DNA of 64,000 nt from Thalassotalea agarivorans. GTDB lineage: Bacteria; Pseudomonadota; Gammaproteobacteria; Enterobacterales; Alteromonadaceae. Positions 19,314-29,499 of the stretch are shown here, one piece after another; positions within the stretch are counted from its first letter, which is position 1; each line of letters begins with the position of its first letter. The stretch lies in the NCBI RefSeq assembly GCF_030295955.1, contig NZ_AP027363.1, forward strand, positions 1,736,001 to 1,800,000, read 5' to 3'. The notes below the pieces were generated by a model. That model saw only the letters and a list, made by a program, of their open reading frames with translations. It was not told the origin of the DNA and ran no database searches. The position numbers were made by a program, and so were the translations under genes.

Positions 19314-19826
19314 TTACTTAAGTTGTTTTAAAACATCAAATGGATTGGGCTTATCAAGCTCTTCAGGCAGTTCACCCCAAACACTGTCAGCTTCCGCTTC
19401 ACAGTCTTCTGGAGCATGCCTAGGTATTAATGGAATCGCGAGCATTAACTCGTCTTCCACTAACTCTCGCAAGTGCACTTCACCATTCTCATCTAATTCT
19501 ATTCCGTCATAATATGACGGCAAATCAGCCTCGTCTTGTGCTTTCTTCAATGGCGTAAATGCAAACTTTGCATTTAAGTCATAGGGTAAAAGCCCATTAC
19601 AACGCTGACACGTCAGGTCAACATTTAGTGTTGCCGAGCCGGTAATAACTACCAAGCCTAATTCGTCAACATTAAAGTTTACCTTAACAAAAACTTGCTG
19701 ACTATCTGTACTACAGACAGACAGTAATCTTTCCATTGCCGATACGTCAAAGTATCCTTCGCACTCCAACCTGCGTTGAGCACTTTTATAAGGGTCTATC
19801 GTAATCGGTAGCTTAAGGTTTTGCAT
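19314..19826 (-). CDS. yceD: YceD (DUF177) 23S rRNA accumulation protein
   Basis: A 170-residue acidic protein. The DUF177 core appears around CQRCNGLLPYDLNAKFAFTP near residue 68 and PLIPRHAPEDC near 137. E. coli YceD is needed for normal 23S rRNA accumulation and is cotranscribed with rpmF, as here (27 bp gap). It heads the minus-strand superoperon; the divergent maf gene begins 127 bp away. Confidence 0.92.
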   Translation of the reverse strand: MQNLKLPITIDPYKSAQRRLECEGYFDVSAMERLLSVCSTDSQQVFVKVNFNVDELGLVVITGSATLNVDLTCQRCNGLLPYDLNAKFAFTPLKKAQDEADLPSYYDGIELDENGEVHLRELVEDELMLAIPLIPRHAPEDCEAEADSVWGELPEELDKPNPFDVLKQLK

Positions 19827-19952
19827 AAGGCGCGCATGATAAAGCCCCGATGTCCTTGTGTCAAAAGAAAAATCATAGTTTTTGGCTAAAAATTACGTAT
19901 TATTACGATATCACCGCCAATTTGTGCAATTTTATAACAATCAAGCGAGTTT

Positions 19953-20546
19953 ATGAACAAATTAACGCTAATTTTAGCATCTACTTCAATCTATCGCCGA
20001 GGCTTATTAGAAAAGCTTGGTATCCCTTTTATTTGTGAAAAACCGAATATAGATGAGACACCATTGGACAACGAATCACCAACCGATCTCGTCACCCGAT
20101 TAGCTCAACAAAAAGCAGAGGCTGTATCGGCGCCTTTTGATCAGGCGTTAATTATAGGTAGCGACCAAATTGCTCTGCATAACGATGCCATATTAGGTAA
20201 ACCGCATACGCGAGAAAACGCGATAGCGCAGCTAGCTTCATTTAGTGGACAATCCGTCACCTTTCTTACCAGTTTATGCCTATACAACACAGCAACAAAA
20301 ACGGCAGAAACAATTGTCGATGAAACCGTTGTCCATTTTCGTCAATTAACCGACGAGCAAATAAGCCACTATGTCGACGTAGAGCTACCACTTGATTGCG
20401 CCGGGAGTTTTAAAAGTGAAGGATTTGGTATTAGCCTATTTGAAAAAATCACCAGTAGTGACCCAAATAGCCTCATTGGATTACCCTTAATACAATTAGT
20501 ACGCTTGTTAAGCAAACAAGGTGTTGATGTATTGTCAAAGCAATAA
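19953..20546 (+). CDS. yceF: Maf-like nucleotide pyrophosphatase (YceF type)
   Basis: A 197-residue Maf protein. ILASTSIYRRGLLEKLG at residues 7-23 and the IGSDQIALHND metal-binding region near 70 are conserved. The YceF subfamily prefers m7GTP and acts as a house-cleaning enzyme. It is divergent from yceD, as in E. coli. The subfamily is assigned by position and by the STSIYRR motif. Confidence 0.9.
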   Translation: MNKLTLILASTSIYRRGLLEKLGIPFICEKPNIDETPLDNESPTDLVTRLAQQKAEAVSAPFDQALIIGSDQIALHNDAILGKPHTRENAIAQLASFSGQSVTFLTSLCLYNTATKTAETIVDETVVHFRQLTDEQISHYVDVELPLDCAGSFKSEGFGISLFEKITSSDPNSLIGLPLIQLVRLLSKQGVDVLSKQ

Positions 20547-20576
20547 AATCAACACCTAGCGCTCAGATACATACAG

Positions 20577-21560
20577 TTACGCGTTACTATTTTCTTTTGG
20601 GAAATTGCTTAAAACTTTAGATAATGCGTCGTCTAACGGCGCTTCTATTGTGATCATGTCACCTGACAATGGGTGTTCAAATGTGATACTTGCTGCATGC
20701 AAAAACAATCGATTTAATCCAGCAGATTTTGCCGCTTTATCAAAGTCTTCATGGCCATATTTTGCATCACAAGCAATAGGATGCCCTTGGCATTGACAGT
20801 GCACTCGTATTTGATGTGTTCTACCAGTCACCGGAAATGCGCGAACAAGCGTTGCACCTTTGAATCGTTTTAGCACTTTGTAACGTGTTTCTGATGCCTT
20901 GCCGTCGATATTATCAACCACAACGACACGTTCGCCAGATTTTAGATCGTTCTTACGCAGCCCTTCTGACACCTTGGTCAATTTATTAGGCCAGTGCCCT
21001 TTAACAAATGCATGATAGAACTTCTTCACACGTTTATTTCTTAATTGCTCGTGTAAATGCCTTAATGCTGAGCGCTTCTTAGCAACGACCAAGCACCCCG
21101 AGGTGTCTCTGTCTAAACGGTGCACCAATTCAAGCATTCGAGCATCAGGACGCAAAGCTCTTAACGCTTCAATCACCCCAAAACTTAAACCACTACCACC
21201 ATGCACTGCCATACCAGAAGGCTTGTTTATTACGAGCAAGCGTTCATCTTCAAAAAGAATGTGCTTTTCTAGTTCAGCCACGACATTAAGTTTGGTTGAA
21301 ATCTTATTGTTATCGTTTTCTGATATACGAATAGGTGCTACGCGAATTACGTCACCATCATTAAGTTTGTACTCAGGCTTAGTCCGTTTTTTATTGACTC
21401 GAATCTCGCCCTTTCTTAACAGGCGATAAATCATACTTTTTGGCACACCTTTTAGCGTTTTAAGCAGATAGTTATCAATACGCTGACCTTGATCTTCACT
21501 ATCAATTTCATAAAACCTTACTTTAGGTCTGTCTGTTTTTTGTTCGTTTTTTGCGTTCAT
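20577..21560 (-). CDS. rluC: 23S rRNA pseudouridine synthase RluC
   Basis: A 327-residue protein with an N-terminal S4 RNA-binding domain (residues 18-75; GQRIDNYLLKTLKGVPKS) and a RluA-family catalytic domain. The catalytic Asp is in VHRLDRDTSGCLVVAK near residue 145. RluC modifies U955, U2504 and U2580 of 23S rRNA in E. coli. It is divergent from rne, as in E. coli, which supports RluC rather than RluD or RluA. Confidence 0.93.
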   Translation of the reverse strand: MNAKNEQKTDRPKVRFYEIDSEDQGQRIDNYLLKTLKGVPKSMIYRLLRKGEIRVNKKRTKPEYKLNDGDVIRVAPIRISENDNNKISTKLNVVAELEKHILFEDERLLVINKPSGMAVHGGSGLSFGVIEALRALRPDARMLELVHRLDRDTSGCLVVAKKRSALRHLHEQLRNKRVKKFYHAFVKGHWPNKLTKVSEGLRKNDLKSGERVVVVDNIDGKASETRYKVLKRFKGATLVRAFPVTGRTHQIRVHCQCQGHPIACDAKYGHEDFDKAAKSAGLNRLFLHAASITFEHPLSGDMITIEAPLDDALSKVLSNFPKENSNA

Positions 21561-22105
21561 GCCAATAATTTTACCATGTGAATCACTTTTTTCGGTATTA
21601 AAACTTTAATTTTATTGCCTTATTGCTCATTTTAGTGGGATAATATAAAAACGCCTGAGTATAGAACCAAGGCGAATAAAAACCAGTTTTTACGAATTGT
21701 AAGAGGCCCATAGCGAACACATTTGCAAAGTACATAAAGATTGCACTTAGTGAAACGCTCTGCATTCAAGGTGAAACACCAGAAAAAGAATGCATACAAC
21801 AAAGTCCAGCGTGAATAACTGATGAATTTAACAGAACACCCGTTGTAGTTTCAGATAATCATCTAGGCAGTAGACTGTCTTAAACAGTGGGTGCAACGTG
21901 CAACACAAATGTTTGCACATAAAGAATTTACGTATACTAATGCCCGCTGCATTAGTAACAATTTGGTGAGATAAAAACAGATCATTGCAAGTGGCAATGA
22001 CATTGACATCCGTGAGGCTGACAAGTGCTGTTATCGACAAGATAAATTGCTTTGTGTCCAAGCAATAGTGTGTTGTGACGTATAAAAAATAGAGTCACAT
22101 TACCT
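21561..22105 (+). promoter_or_regulatory. Promoter and long structured leader of rne
   Basis: The 545-bp rluC-rne gap holds no gene. A plus-strand promoter candidate is TTGCCT (21615-21620), 18 bases, GATAAT (21639-21644), giving a leader of about 450 nt. Several hairpins lie within it: ACTAATGC/GCATTAGT at 21936-21956, GTGCAA/TTGCAC around 21892-21918, ACTGT/ACAGT around 21862-21881, and CATTGC/GCAATG just before 22003. E. coli rne has a 361-nt leader by which RNase E controls its own message; that this leader does the same is inference. Confidence 0.6.
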
Positions 22106-25027
22106 ATGAAGCGTATGTTAATTAATGCTACACAGTCGGAAGAATTACGTGTAGCGCTGGTAGACGGCCAGCAACTATATGACCTAGACATCGAAAGTCC
22201 TGGTCATGAACAAAAAAAAGCAAATATTTATAAAGCAAAAATCACTCGTATAGAGCCTTCTTTAGAAGCGGCATTTGTAGACTATGGTGCCGAAAGACAC
22301 GGTTTCCTGCCGTTAAAAGAAATCGCTCGCGAATACTTCCCTTCTGGTTATAACTTTAAAGGTCGCCCTAACATCAAAGACGTGTTAGTTGAAGGCCAAG
22401 AAGTTATTGTTCAAATCGATAAAGAAGAGCGCGGCCAAAAAGGCGCCGCGTTAACCACGTTTATCAGCCTTGCAGGTAGTTACTTGGTATTAATGCCAAA
22501 CAACCCACGCGCTGGCGGCATTTCTCGTCGAATTGAAGGTGAAGAGCGTACCGAATTAAAAGCATCGTTAAGTAAATTAAATCTACCTAAAGGTATGGGT
22601 TTAATTGTGCGTACAGCTGGTGTTGGCAAAGACTACGATGAGTTAGAATGGGATTTAAACGTTCTACTACATCACTGGAAAGCGATTGAAAACGCTGCAT
22701 CTGAGCGCCCTGCTCCTTTCCTAATTCACCAAGAATCAAATGTTATCCAACGTGCGTTAAGAGATTACTTGCGCAGAGACATTGGTGAAGTGCTTGTTGA
22801 TCGTCCTAAGACGTTTGAAAGCGTGAAAAAGCATATCGAAATTATTCGCCCTGATTTTGCGAGTAAGGTTAAGCTTTACACCAACGATGCGCCGTTATTT
22901 ACTCACTTCCAAATTGAAACGCAAATTGAATCAGCGTTTCAACGTGAAGTAAGACTACCGTCTGGTGGATCGATTGTTATTGATCCTACGGAAGCAATGA
23001 CGTCTATCGATATCAACTCAGCTCGCGCAACGAAAGGCGGTGATATTGAAGAGACAGCGTTTAATACTAACCTAGAAGCTGCTGACGAAATTGCTCGTCA
23101 ATTACGCTTACGCGATTTGGGTGGTCTAGTGGTTATCGATTACATCGATATGACACCAGTAAGACACCAACGTGAAGTTGAAAATCGCATGCGTGAAGCG
23201 GTTAAACAAGATCGCGCCCGAATACAATTAGGCAGAATTTCTCGTTTTGGTTTACTTGAAATGTCGCGCCAACGTTTACGTCCATCAATTGGCGAAACAA
23301 GCCAAAATGTATGTCCACGTTGTAATGGTACTGGCCAAATTAGAGGTATTGAGTCATTAGCGCTTTCTGTTCTTCGCTTAATGGAAGAAGAAGCAATTAA
23401 AGACAATACCGCACAAGTACAAGCACAAGTACCTGTACCTGTTGCGACCTACCTACTAAATGAAAAACGCCGTAGTGTTTTCCATATTGAACGTCATCAT
23501 AATGTTCATGTACTTATCATCCCTAATCCACATATGGATACGCCACAATATGAAGTATTGCGTATACGTAAAGATGAAACGGTTGATGATGCAAGTTACG
23601 ATCTACAAATAACACAACCTACGGTTGAAGAAGCCGTTATGCCTAAGTTTGACAAAACGGCAGTGAAGAAAGACGAGCCAGCATTGTCAGGTATGAGCGC
23701 TCCTAGCGTTAAGGCGCCTGTTGTTAAGAAAGAAACACAAGCGAAAAAAGCGGGTTTATTTGCCGGTCTATTCTCTTGGTTAGGCAACTTGTTTAAAGAA
23801 GAGGAACAAGAAAAGCCTAAACCGAAAGGTAAAGGTAAGCGTAATTATCGCAATGATCGTCGTCGTAAGAATCAAAACCGCAATCGTCGCAATCAGCAAC
23901 AAGATAAAGCGAAGGATTCAACGCGTTCAACGAAAGAGCCGCAAAAACAGTCTAAAGACAAAAAGTCGAACGAGAAGCCGCAAAATCGTAAGCCTAAGCA
24001 GCAAGACCGTAACCAAAAGCCTAAAGAGGAAAAGGTAGCGGAACGCAGGCAACGTCGTACCAATCGTAAAAAAGTACGTGTAGCGGATCAAAACGCCGAC
24101 AATGCGCAACAAACGCAGCAAAAAGCTAAAGCACCAGCTAAGAAAAAACCTGCGCAAAAACACGACGCTAAAGACAAGAAAGTTGAAAGCCAAGTGAATG
24201 AAGCTACAGAAACAGCTGTTGAAAACGAACAGGCAACGTCTGCGCCGGTTGAGAAGAAAGAAGAGCAACGCACACGCAGTCGCCGCTCTCCTCGCCATCT
24301 TCGCACGTCTGGCCAACGCCGTCGCAAGCAAGAAGGTAATGAGTCTACTCAGGCAAAAGATGATGCTGTTGAAAGCAGATACCCTGCAGAAAAAGAAGCA
24401 GCGCCAGTAATCGCTGAAGTGCAACCTGAATTACCGTTTGAATCTAACGAACAAGTATTAGATACAGCAGAGGTTCAAAGCGAAGCGCCACAGCAACAAA
24501 CACCATCGGTAGATGAAACTGTAGCTACCGAGCAAGCGCAAGCAGCAGTTGTCGAGCCAACACCAGAAGTTCCTGTAGAAGAAAGCAACGAAGTTGCTAC
24601 ACCTGCAGCAGAAGTTGAAACTGTAGAAGCAGAAACGTCTGAATCAGTGCAAGCAAGCGTAGAAAGCGAAACTGCGTCAGAAGCACCGGCAGAAGTTGCA
24701 GATGTTGAGCCTGCGCCAGTTGTTGAAGAGCCCGCAAACGTTGAGGTAGCGCCTGTAGAAGAAACACCTGTGAAAGCAGATGTAGCAGAAGCTGAAAGCG
24801 TAACTGAAACTGCGCCAGAGCAACAAGATAGTGCTTACGTGCGCGTTGCGTTCACTGGCCACGCTAGCTCACCAATGACCAAAGCAGCTGCCATCGGTGA
24901 AATAGGTGAACTACCGACTCAAGCTAAAGCAGACGAGCAACGTGCTGATGTTGCTAAGTCGCAAAAGCAAGCAAAAGTAGCTGACGCTACAGAGCATAGT
25001 AAAGCTGACGCTCACAAAGCTTTGTAA
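22106..25027 (+). CDS. rne: Ribonuclease E
   Basis: A 973-residue protein. The catalytic half (residues 1-520) has the S1 domain near 35-120, the DNase I-like part with IDINSARAT near 303, and the zinc-link CPRCNGTG near 405 that joins two dimers. The C-terminal half is low complexity: an Arg/Lys/Gln-rich RNA-binding part (about 575-760), then a Glu/Ala/Val-rich acidic part, ending in a short conserved-looking tail ([15 protein letters not shown]). This half should be the degradosome scaffold. [11 protein letters not shown] amphipathic stretch near 553 fits the membrane-binding segment. A strong terminator follows. Confidence 0.96.
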   Translation: MKRMLINATQSEELRVALVDGQQLYDLDIESPGHEQKKANIYKAKITRIEPSLEAAFVDYGAERHGFLPLKEIAREYFPSGYNFKGRPNIKDVLVEGQEVIVQIDKEERGQKGAALTTFISLAGSYLVLMPNNPRAGGISRRIEGEERTELKASLSKLNLPKGMGLIVRTAGVGKDYDELEWDLNVLLHHWKAIENAASERPAPFLIHQESNVIQRALRDYLRRDIGEVLVDRPKTFESVKKHIEIIRPDFASKVKLYTNDAPLFTHFQIETQIESAFQREVRLPSGGSIVIDPTEAMTSIDINSARATKGGDIEETAFNTNLEAADEIARQLRLRDLGGLVVIDYIDMTPVRHQREVENRMREAVKQDRARIQLGRISRFGLLEMSRQRLRPSIGETSQNVCPRCNGTGQIRGIESLALSVLRLMEEEAIKDNTAQVQAQVPVPVATYLLNEKRRSVFHIERHHNVHVLIIPNPHMDTPQYEVLRIRKDETVDDASYDLQITQPTVEEAVMPKFDKTAVKKDEPALSGMSAPSVKAPVVKKETQAKKAGLFAGLFSWLGNLFKEEEQEKPKPKGKGKRNYRNDRRRKNQNRNRRNQQQDKAKDSTRSTKEPQKQSKDKKSNEKPQNRKPKQQDRNQKPKEEKVAERRQRRTNRKKVRVADQNADNAQQTQQKAKAPAKKKPAQKHDAKDKKVESQVNEATETAVENEQATSAPVEKKEEQRTRSRRSPRHLRTSGQRRRKQEGNESTQAKDDAVESRYPAEKEAAPVIAEVQPELPFESNEQVLDTAEVQSEAPQQQTPSVDETVATEQAQAAVVEPTPEVPVEESNEVATPAAEVETVEAETSESVQASVESETASEAPAEVADVEPAPVVEEPANVEVAPVEETPVKADVAEAESVTETAPEQQDSAYVRVAFTGHASSPMTKAAAIGEIGELPTQAKADEQRADVAKSQKQAKVADATEHSKADAHKAL

Positions 25028-25041
25028 ACACTCGCGATAAC

Positions 25042-25072
25042 AAAAAAGCCGCTCTTTGTAGCGGCTTTTTTT
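25042..25072 (+). terminator. Terminator after rne
   Basis: AAAAAAGCCGCT pairs with AGCGGCTTTTTT across six bases and continues as T. It lies 14 bases past the rne stop. The following bases to 25296 show no gene or repeat that I can support. Confidence 0.9.
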
Positions 25073-25296
25073 ATGGGCGTAAAATATATGTTCAAATCTA
25101 TTTAGTTATAAGAGCTTGGACTTGAATTGTCTGTTTTAAATAATAGCCCTAAATCACAATTGGCAATCAAATTGATCGCATATTTAAAAAGAGGCTATTA
25201 CAGTTTTGTACCATTAGATAACCACTAGCAACCTCTAATATAATGGAAGTTTGATAAAGTATTCGGGAATGCTGTTGGTTAAACTTTTACCTTTGC

Positions 25297-25578
25297 CTAC
25301 GAAGTTAAAACAATGCCTACGATGAAGTAAAAAAGAATGCAGTTTAATGCTAAAACTAGCTTCAAGCTTACAATATTTATTTTTGGAAAGGTCTTTATTA
25401 AATTCAATGGATTGTAATAAAAAAAGAATACTTTCTTCGTGTGGTTGATTTCTGACTTTGCAAAAGATCCATCAAATACATCTTTGTACAAATTAGGTAA
25501 CTTATTCTTTAAGGTGAAATAAACATACATTTGTAATACAACCGAGAAGAGTATTAAACCTAATAAGTATTCAGTCAT
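25297..25578 (-). CDS. Small membrane protein of unknown function
   Basis: A 93-residue protein with an N-terminal helix (residues 3-22) and a C-terminal helix (about 72-92) around a basic middle. No family is recognised. Its first 45 residues resemble those of the next gene upstream: a membrane helix, then L-x-x-x-LP-x-x-(Y/F)-(K/R). The composition is more AT-rich and the codon use looser than in flanking housekeeping genes, a mild sign of accessory origin. The ribosome site is weak. Confidence 0.5.
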   Translation of the reverse strand: MTEYLLGLILFSVVLQMYVYFTLKNKLPNLYKDVFDGSFAKSEINHTKKVFFFYYNPLNLIKTFPKINIVSLKLVLALNCILFYFIVGIVLTS

Positions 25579-25619
25579 CTTAATCCGTTAAATTATGAGT
25601 TGATTATCGCTCAAAGCGG

Positions 25620-26018
25620 TTATTGAACTTCGCTAATCGCTTGATATAACTCTCCTAAAGTTAAATCATCATACCATAAACTTCCAAAGTCAATTCCAAA
25701 TTTTTGATACAAGTCATCAGCCAGCGTCTCAAATTCCATAGCATCCGCCTGCCATTTGTGAGGATATAGCTCACGATAAATTACTAATAGCTTGTCATTA
25801 GGTTCGAATTGCAATTTGTCTTTTCTATCGAAGGCAAAGGCATCCACAAAGAATATTAAAAATGAGCGAATGTCACTTGCGGAGTGTTCCGAAAACTCGG
25901 CTTTCCAGTGCTTTCCCATACAGTAGCGTTGGCGAAATATTTTAGGGAGTGTATCTTCCAGATAGAATGACCATACTAGATAAGTTGCCGCCATTGCTAT
26001 AATGATAAATCCTGTCAT
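25620..26018 (-). CDS. Membrane-anchored protein of unknown function
   Basis: A 132-residue protein with an N-terminal membrane helix (residues 3-19) and a cytoplasmic acidic domain. Its C-terminal 60 residues (DKLLVIYRELYP...ETLADDLYQKFGIDFGSL) loosely recall the acyl-carrier-like DUF1493 fold; this is a guess from pattern. A strong AGGAGGTGG ribosome site lies six bases before the ATG, so it is surely translated. It is the middle one of three small membrane-anchored unknowns. Confidence 0.6.
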   Translation of the reverse strand: MTGFIIIAMAATYLVWSFYLEDTLPKIFRQRYCMGKHWKAEFSEHSASDIRSFLIFFVDAFAFDRKDKLQFEPNDKLLVIYRELYPHKWQADAMEFETLADDLYQKFGIDFGSLWYDDLTLGELYQAISEVQ

Positions 26019-26166
26019 TAATTACCACCTCCTGACCGTCAGTTACTCGCTCCCTGCAGTCTGTCACGTCGCAAGCAACCCAGTCAATCATAGATACGAG
26101 TTACAACAACTTAGTATACTCGACTATCTACTCACTCAAATTAGCTGGCTTTGGGTAACCTAAACT

Positions 26167-26421
26167 CTATTTTTCTGTCGTATCAGCATCACTCAAACAG
26201 ATTCTAAGCAACCCTATCGCTAACCAAAAAAGCAATAAAACAACAAACAATTTAATCGACATGCTTATCCAATAAATCACTGGATCTTCTTGTAAGCTAA
26301 CTGTTCTTCCAAAACGTAATCTCGACACACCATTTATGTAACTATAGATAAGGCTTTTAATAATAAATGAGGCAAAAATTAAACTACTAGCGATGATTAA
26401 AATTACTTTAGAATTGGTCAC
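26167..26421 (-). CDS. Small two-helix membrane protein, unknown
   Basis: An 84-residue protein with two hydrophobic helices (about residues 6-28 and 53-75) joined by a polar loop. The start is GTG at 26419-26421, with GGGAAG just upstream. No family is recognised. It lies between the Bax-like gene and the other small membrane proteins, all on the minus strand with gaps of 80-150 bp, so they may or may not be one transcript. Confidence 0.5.
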   Translation of the reverse strand: MTNSKVILIIASSLIFASFIIKSLIYSYINGVSRLRFGRTVSLQEDPVIYWISMSIKLFVVLLLFWLAIGLLRICLSDADTTEK

Positions 26422-26502
26422 AAAACTTCCCTTTTATAACTTACCTTATACTTTAGGCCTAACTAATCAAATCAATCATATTTTTTGTGGGCTATTAGCT
26501 AT

Positions 26503-27387
26503 CTATTGGGTTACACCCTTTTGAATCACTATTACTTTAGTCTCTGGTTCGAAATAAGCGGCATTGTGACGCAACATTTCATTGAGCTCTATCACATAGT
26601 CTGTGCCACGCTGTGAATAAGGAATTAAGCCCGCGGTTAATACTTCTGGTCTTAATGTGTCTTCATGCGCGCGCAAATCAGCTCGAATGGCACGAAACAC
26701 ATTGTAAGGTCCATGCGTGTTGATATTGCGAATATACTTAACAACGGCTTCATCGACAGATTGAAAAGCAGCAACTTCGTGCTTAGCGCCACGATTTCTG
26801 CCATTTGGCACCATGCCACACCCTGGTTTGTAACACCACAAACCGAAAAAATTCAAACCTATTTTAGCAAAACGAGATGTCCCCCAAGCCGATTCATTTG
26901 CCGCCTGTACAAGCACGAGTTCTGTAGGAATGATATCGACTTTAAGTAATAATTCATCCAATTGTTGTAGTAATGAATACGAGGTATTGACTCGATACTG
27001 TTTCGCTAGCTTTGCAATAAACGCCAACTCATTGTCGGACACAGACTCTTCTAATACTACTTTCGACTTTATTGTAACGATCTCGGCTCTTTGCGATAAC
27101 AAGCGCTCGTTTTCTCGCTCAATTGCCGGCTTTAGGAAATTAAAGAAAGCGCGCTTTTTCTGCTTAACGTCTGTTATGGCAGCGAAATCTGGTAAATTAA
27201 CAGAATGTAATGGTTGTTCAACGGTTTTTTGTTCAACCTTTTCTTCTTTGACTTTGACTGGCTCTGCAACAATCTCTTCTTCGCCCTGCTCTGGCGTTAA
27301 AAAAGTAAAAGGCGCGATCACACCAACTGCTATTGCCACAAGGAGTAATAGTCTGAACAGTTTAGATTTTAACGTTCTTTTTCTCAT
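26503..27387 (-). CDS. Bax-like glucosaminidase (peptidoglycan hydrolase)
   Basis: A 294-residue protein with an N-terminal signal anchor (residues 10-30), a Glu/Lys/Val-rich linker and a glucosaminidase domain. The catalytic Glu lies in VQAANESAWGTSRFA near residue 166, and NFFGLWCYKPGCGM follows, which is the Bax/FlgJ-C pattern. It should cleave N-acetylglucosaminyl bonds in the periplasm. It follows a membrane-protein gene by five bases, which suggests coexpression. Confidence 0.85.
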   Translation of the reverse strand: MRKRTLKSKLFRLLLLVAIAVGVIAPFTFLTPEQGEEEIVAEPVKVKEEKVEQKTVEQPLHSVNLPDFAAITDVKQKKRAFFNFLKPAIERENERLLSQRAEIVTIKSKVVLEESVSDNELAFIAKLAKQYRVNTSYSLLQQLDELLLKVDIIPTELVLVQAANESAWGTSRFAKIGLNFFGLWCYKPGCGMVPNGRNRGAKHEVAAFQSVDEAVVKYIRNINTHGPYNVFRAIRADLRAHEDTLRPEVLTAGLIPYSQRGTDYVIELNEMLRHNAAYFEPETKVIVIQKGVTQ

Positions 27388-27392
27388 TGCAA

Positions 27393-28181
27393 TTACGCCG
27401 AAAATATATCGTCAGGTCTAATGTTGTCTTGTGGTGTCGCAAGCAGTTTTAAACCAAATATTTCGCGATACAACACGCCTTTTACGTTGTAGTAAAAAGG
27501 AATAAGGAAACTGAGCGCTATAATAAACAACGCCATACCAACCACGTGCATATCGGATTGAGCAAATAATGAAAGCGGCAAAGACGCCAAAACTAATAAA
27601 CCAACTAAAATGGCGTAGATGGCAAAGAGTCTAAACCACTGATGAATAGTCGCTCTAAATGAGGTTACTATCGCTTCAATAGGTGACATTTTCTTTTCAA
27701 TGACAAGTGGTACCGTCAAACTCAAGCTAACGCCAACGAAAATGCCTGGAATGATGAAAAGAGAAAAGCCTATATTTGTGAGTAAAGACACTAGCAGCGC
27801 GCAAATCGCCACCCAACTGCCACGGCGTAAAAACGCAAACACAAAACTTGGACGGGTTTTTATTTTGATGGCATGAAACACCCCCATCATTTCGACACCA
27901 CCTAAGAAAGGCCAAGCTATTAAGGTGATTACAAGCGATATAAGACTCAGTGACTGCGGGTCTTGTTGGATTTGCTCATATCCGCCAAAATACTCTACTA
28001 AATACATGCCTATACTTCCGGCAAGTATCATCACAAACAATACGCCAAGGTTAATAGATAAGCGAGATTGCTTAGTATAGTGCCAAGCTTCCTGTAATAT
28101 GCTTTTTACATCTAGCTGGTACTCGCCTCTTATTGCTTTTTCGACATTACCGCCGATCTGGACGATTTTTTGATTTTCCAA
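27393..28181 (-). CDS. Multispanning inner-membrane protein, BPSS1780-like
   Basis: A 262-residue protein with six predicted helices between residues 40 and 235, the arrangement of small membrane proteins with a DUF/BPSS1780-type core (IIPGIFVGVSLSLTVPLVIEKKMSPIEAIVTS recalls it). Function unknown. The start is TTG at 28179-28181, with AGGTG just upstream; no nearby ATG would keep the N terminus. It is probably cotranscribed with the Bax-like gene. Confidence 0.6.
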   Translation of the reverse strand: MENQKIVQIGGNVEKAIRGEYQLDVKSILQEAWHYTKQSRLSINLGVLFVMILAGSIGMYLVEYFGGYEQIQQDPQSLSLISLVITLIAWPFLGGVEMMGVFHAIKIKTRPSFVFAFLRRGSWVAICALLVSLLTNIGFSLFIIPGIFVGVSLSLTVPLVIEKKMSPIEAIVTSFRATIHQWFRLFAIYAILVGLLVLASLPLSLFAQSDMHVVGMALFIIALSFLIPFYYNVKGVLYREIFGLKLLATPQDNIRPDDIFSA

Positions 28182-28202
28182 AATACACCTTTTTAGATAA
28201 AC

Positions 28203-28223
28203 AAAAGGCGCTTTCGCGCCTTT
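28203..28223 (-). terminator. Terminator after LysE-family gene
   Basis: AAAGGCGC pairs with GCGCCTTT around a four-base loop, with T bases following on the minus strand. It separates the LysE gene from the membrane-protein/Bax pair. Confidence 0.65.
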
Positions 28224-28263
28224 ACATAACTTGCCATTATACAGAATTATACGACAATTGGGA

Positions 28264-28899
28264 TCACTTTAGGTCGCCAAAAATAAGCTCTAAAGCAAGG
28301 AGAAGCAATACCACGCCCATCAGCCTGTCTAGCCAATATCCTTTTTTAACTAGCGCACTTCTTATACGGTTATGGGTTAGCAATAGCGATAAAAAGCAAA
28401 ACCAAATACCCGTTGCTACCGCCATATAAAGACCATAGCCTAGCCTTACATCAAACGGCGTTGTTGTGGCAATTACGCCAGAAAAAACACTAACAAAGAA
28501 CAACGTCGCTTTAACGTTGAGACCATTGATTAAAAAGCCGCCTCGAAATGCTTTGAAGGGTGAAGGCGTATCACTTTGATGATGATACTGTTGACTAATA
28601 TCTTGTTCTGGCGCCTTTGCGCGAATCGCGTAAAACGCAATGTATAGAAAATAGGCTGCTGCGACGTATTTCAGTATCAGTAAATAATTTGGGTTACTTT
28701 GAATGACCAAACCAATGCCGATTAATGAGTACGTAACGTGAAGCAAAATACCTGTTGCTATCCCCAAGCTGCTATAAATAGCCGTCGCTCGTCCGTATCG
28801 GATGCTCTGTTTCAACACCAAAGCAAAATCTGGCCCTGGACTTGCTACCGCAATTAAATGTAAGGAAGCCACGAGTATAAATTCTTGTAAATACATCAT
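28264..28899 (-). CDS. LysE/RhtB-family amino-acid exporter
   Basis: A 211-residue protein with six helices. The family start is clear: FILVASLHLIAVASPGPDFALVLKQSIRYGR, with the PGPD motif at residues 20-23. Members export amino acids such as threonine, homoserine or lysine. The substrate is not evident. It starts one base after the DUF1415 gene, so they are an operon. Confidence 0.88.
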   Translation of the reverse strand: MMYLQEFILVASLHLIAVASPGPDFALVLKQSIRYGRATAIYSSLGIATGILLHVTYSLIGIGLVIQSNPNYLLILKYVAAAYFLYIAFYAIRAKAPEQDISQQYHHQSDTPSPFKAFRGGFLINGLNVKATLFFVSVFSGVIATTTPFDVRLGYGLYMAVATGIWFCFLSLLLTHNRIRSALVKKGYWLDRLMGVVLLLLALELIFGDLK

Positions 28900-28900
28900 A

Positions 28901-29425
28901 TTATTTTAAGTATGCCTCAAAAAATGCCGCGCCTTTGCGCCTTGCATTTGCAATATTATCGATAGGGATTTGTTCAGGTGACTTGTACGACTTTAACACT
29001 CGTTCCATTGATTCTTCGCGAATCAAATGCAACATTGGATACGGTGATCGGTTAGTGTAATGGCTGGTGTCGCTGCTTTCCTCTCCTTCAAACAAATAGT
29101 CAGGATGGAAACTCGCAATTTGATACACCCCACTGTAGCCCTCTTGTTCAATAAAACCATTGGCCAAATCAACCAAGTCTAAATATTGTTCAAAAGACTT
29201 AAAGCCAGTGTCAAAAATAAGTAGCGTTGTTTCACATTCGTTATGTTCGTCTAAATGTTTAAGCTCGAACGCCAATTGTACAAGCGCATTTTTTAGTTTT
29301 TTATGCTCACAAACACTGTAACGGATGGTGTCATTCACAAACTCTTTTTTGGCAAATGGGCATAAGTTTAATCCAATGATCACGTCTAAAAGCCATGCCT
29401 TTGTTTTTTTAACTACATCTGACAT
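28901..29425 (-). CDS. DUF1415 protein
   Basis: A 174-residue cytoplasmic protein matching DUF1415: it has VIIGLNLCPFAKKEF near residue 17 and QIASFHPDYLFEGE near 112, with the HLIREESMER stretch later. Function unknown in the literature I know. I place the start at the ATG at 29423-29425 (MSDVVKK), not the upstream in-frame GTG. It is cotranscribed with the LysE exporter. Confidence 0.82.
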   Translation of the reverse strand: MSDVVKKTKAWLLDVIIGLNLCPFAKKEFVNDTIRYSVCEHKKLKNALVQLAFELKHLDEHNECETTLLIFDTGFKSFEQYLDLVDLANGFIEQEGYSGVYQIASFHPDYLFEGEESSDTSHYTNRSPYPMLHLIREESMERVLKSYKSPEQIPIDNIANARRKGAAFFEAYLK

Positions 29426-29499
29426 ATCACTGCCTAACACCTGAAAAGAGCAAAATTATACCTAGGTTCGCTATCGTAAAGCGAGCGTTTTAAATAGTT

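Noticed and set aside
23927-24424. Long antisense open frame within rne (165 codons, Phe/Leu/Arg-rich).
   Set aside because: It is the mirror of the low-complexity Lys/Gln/Glu region of RNase E; the residues are a by-product of codon composition and there is no ribosome site.
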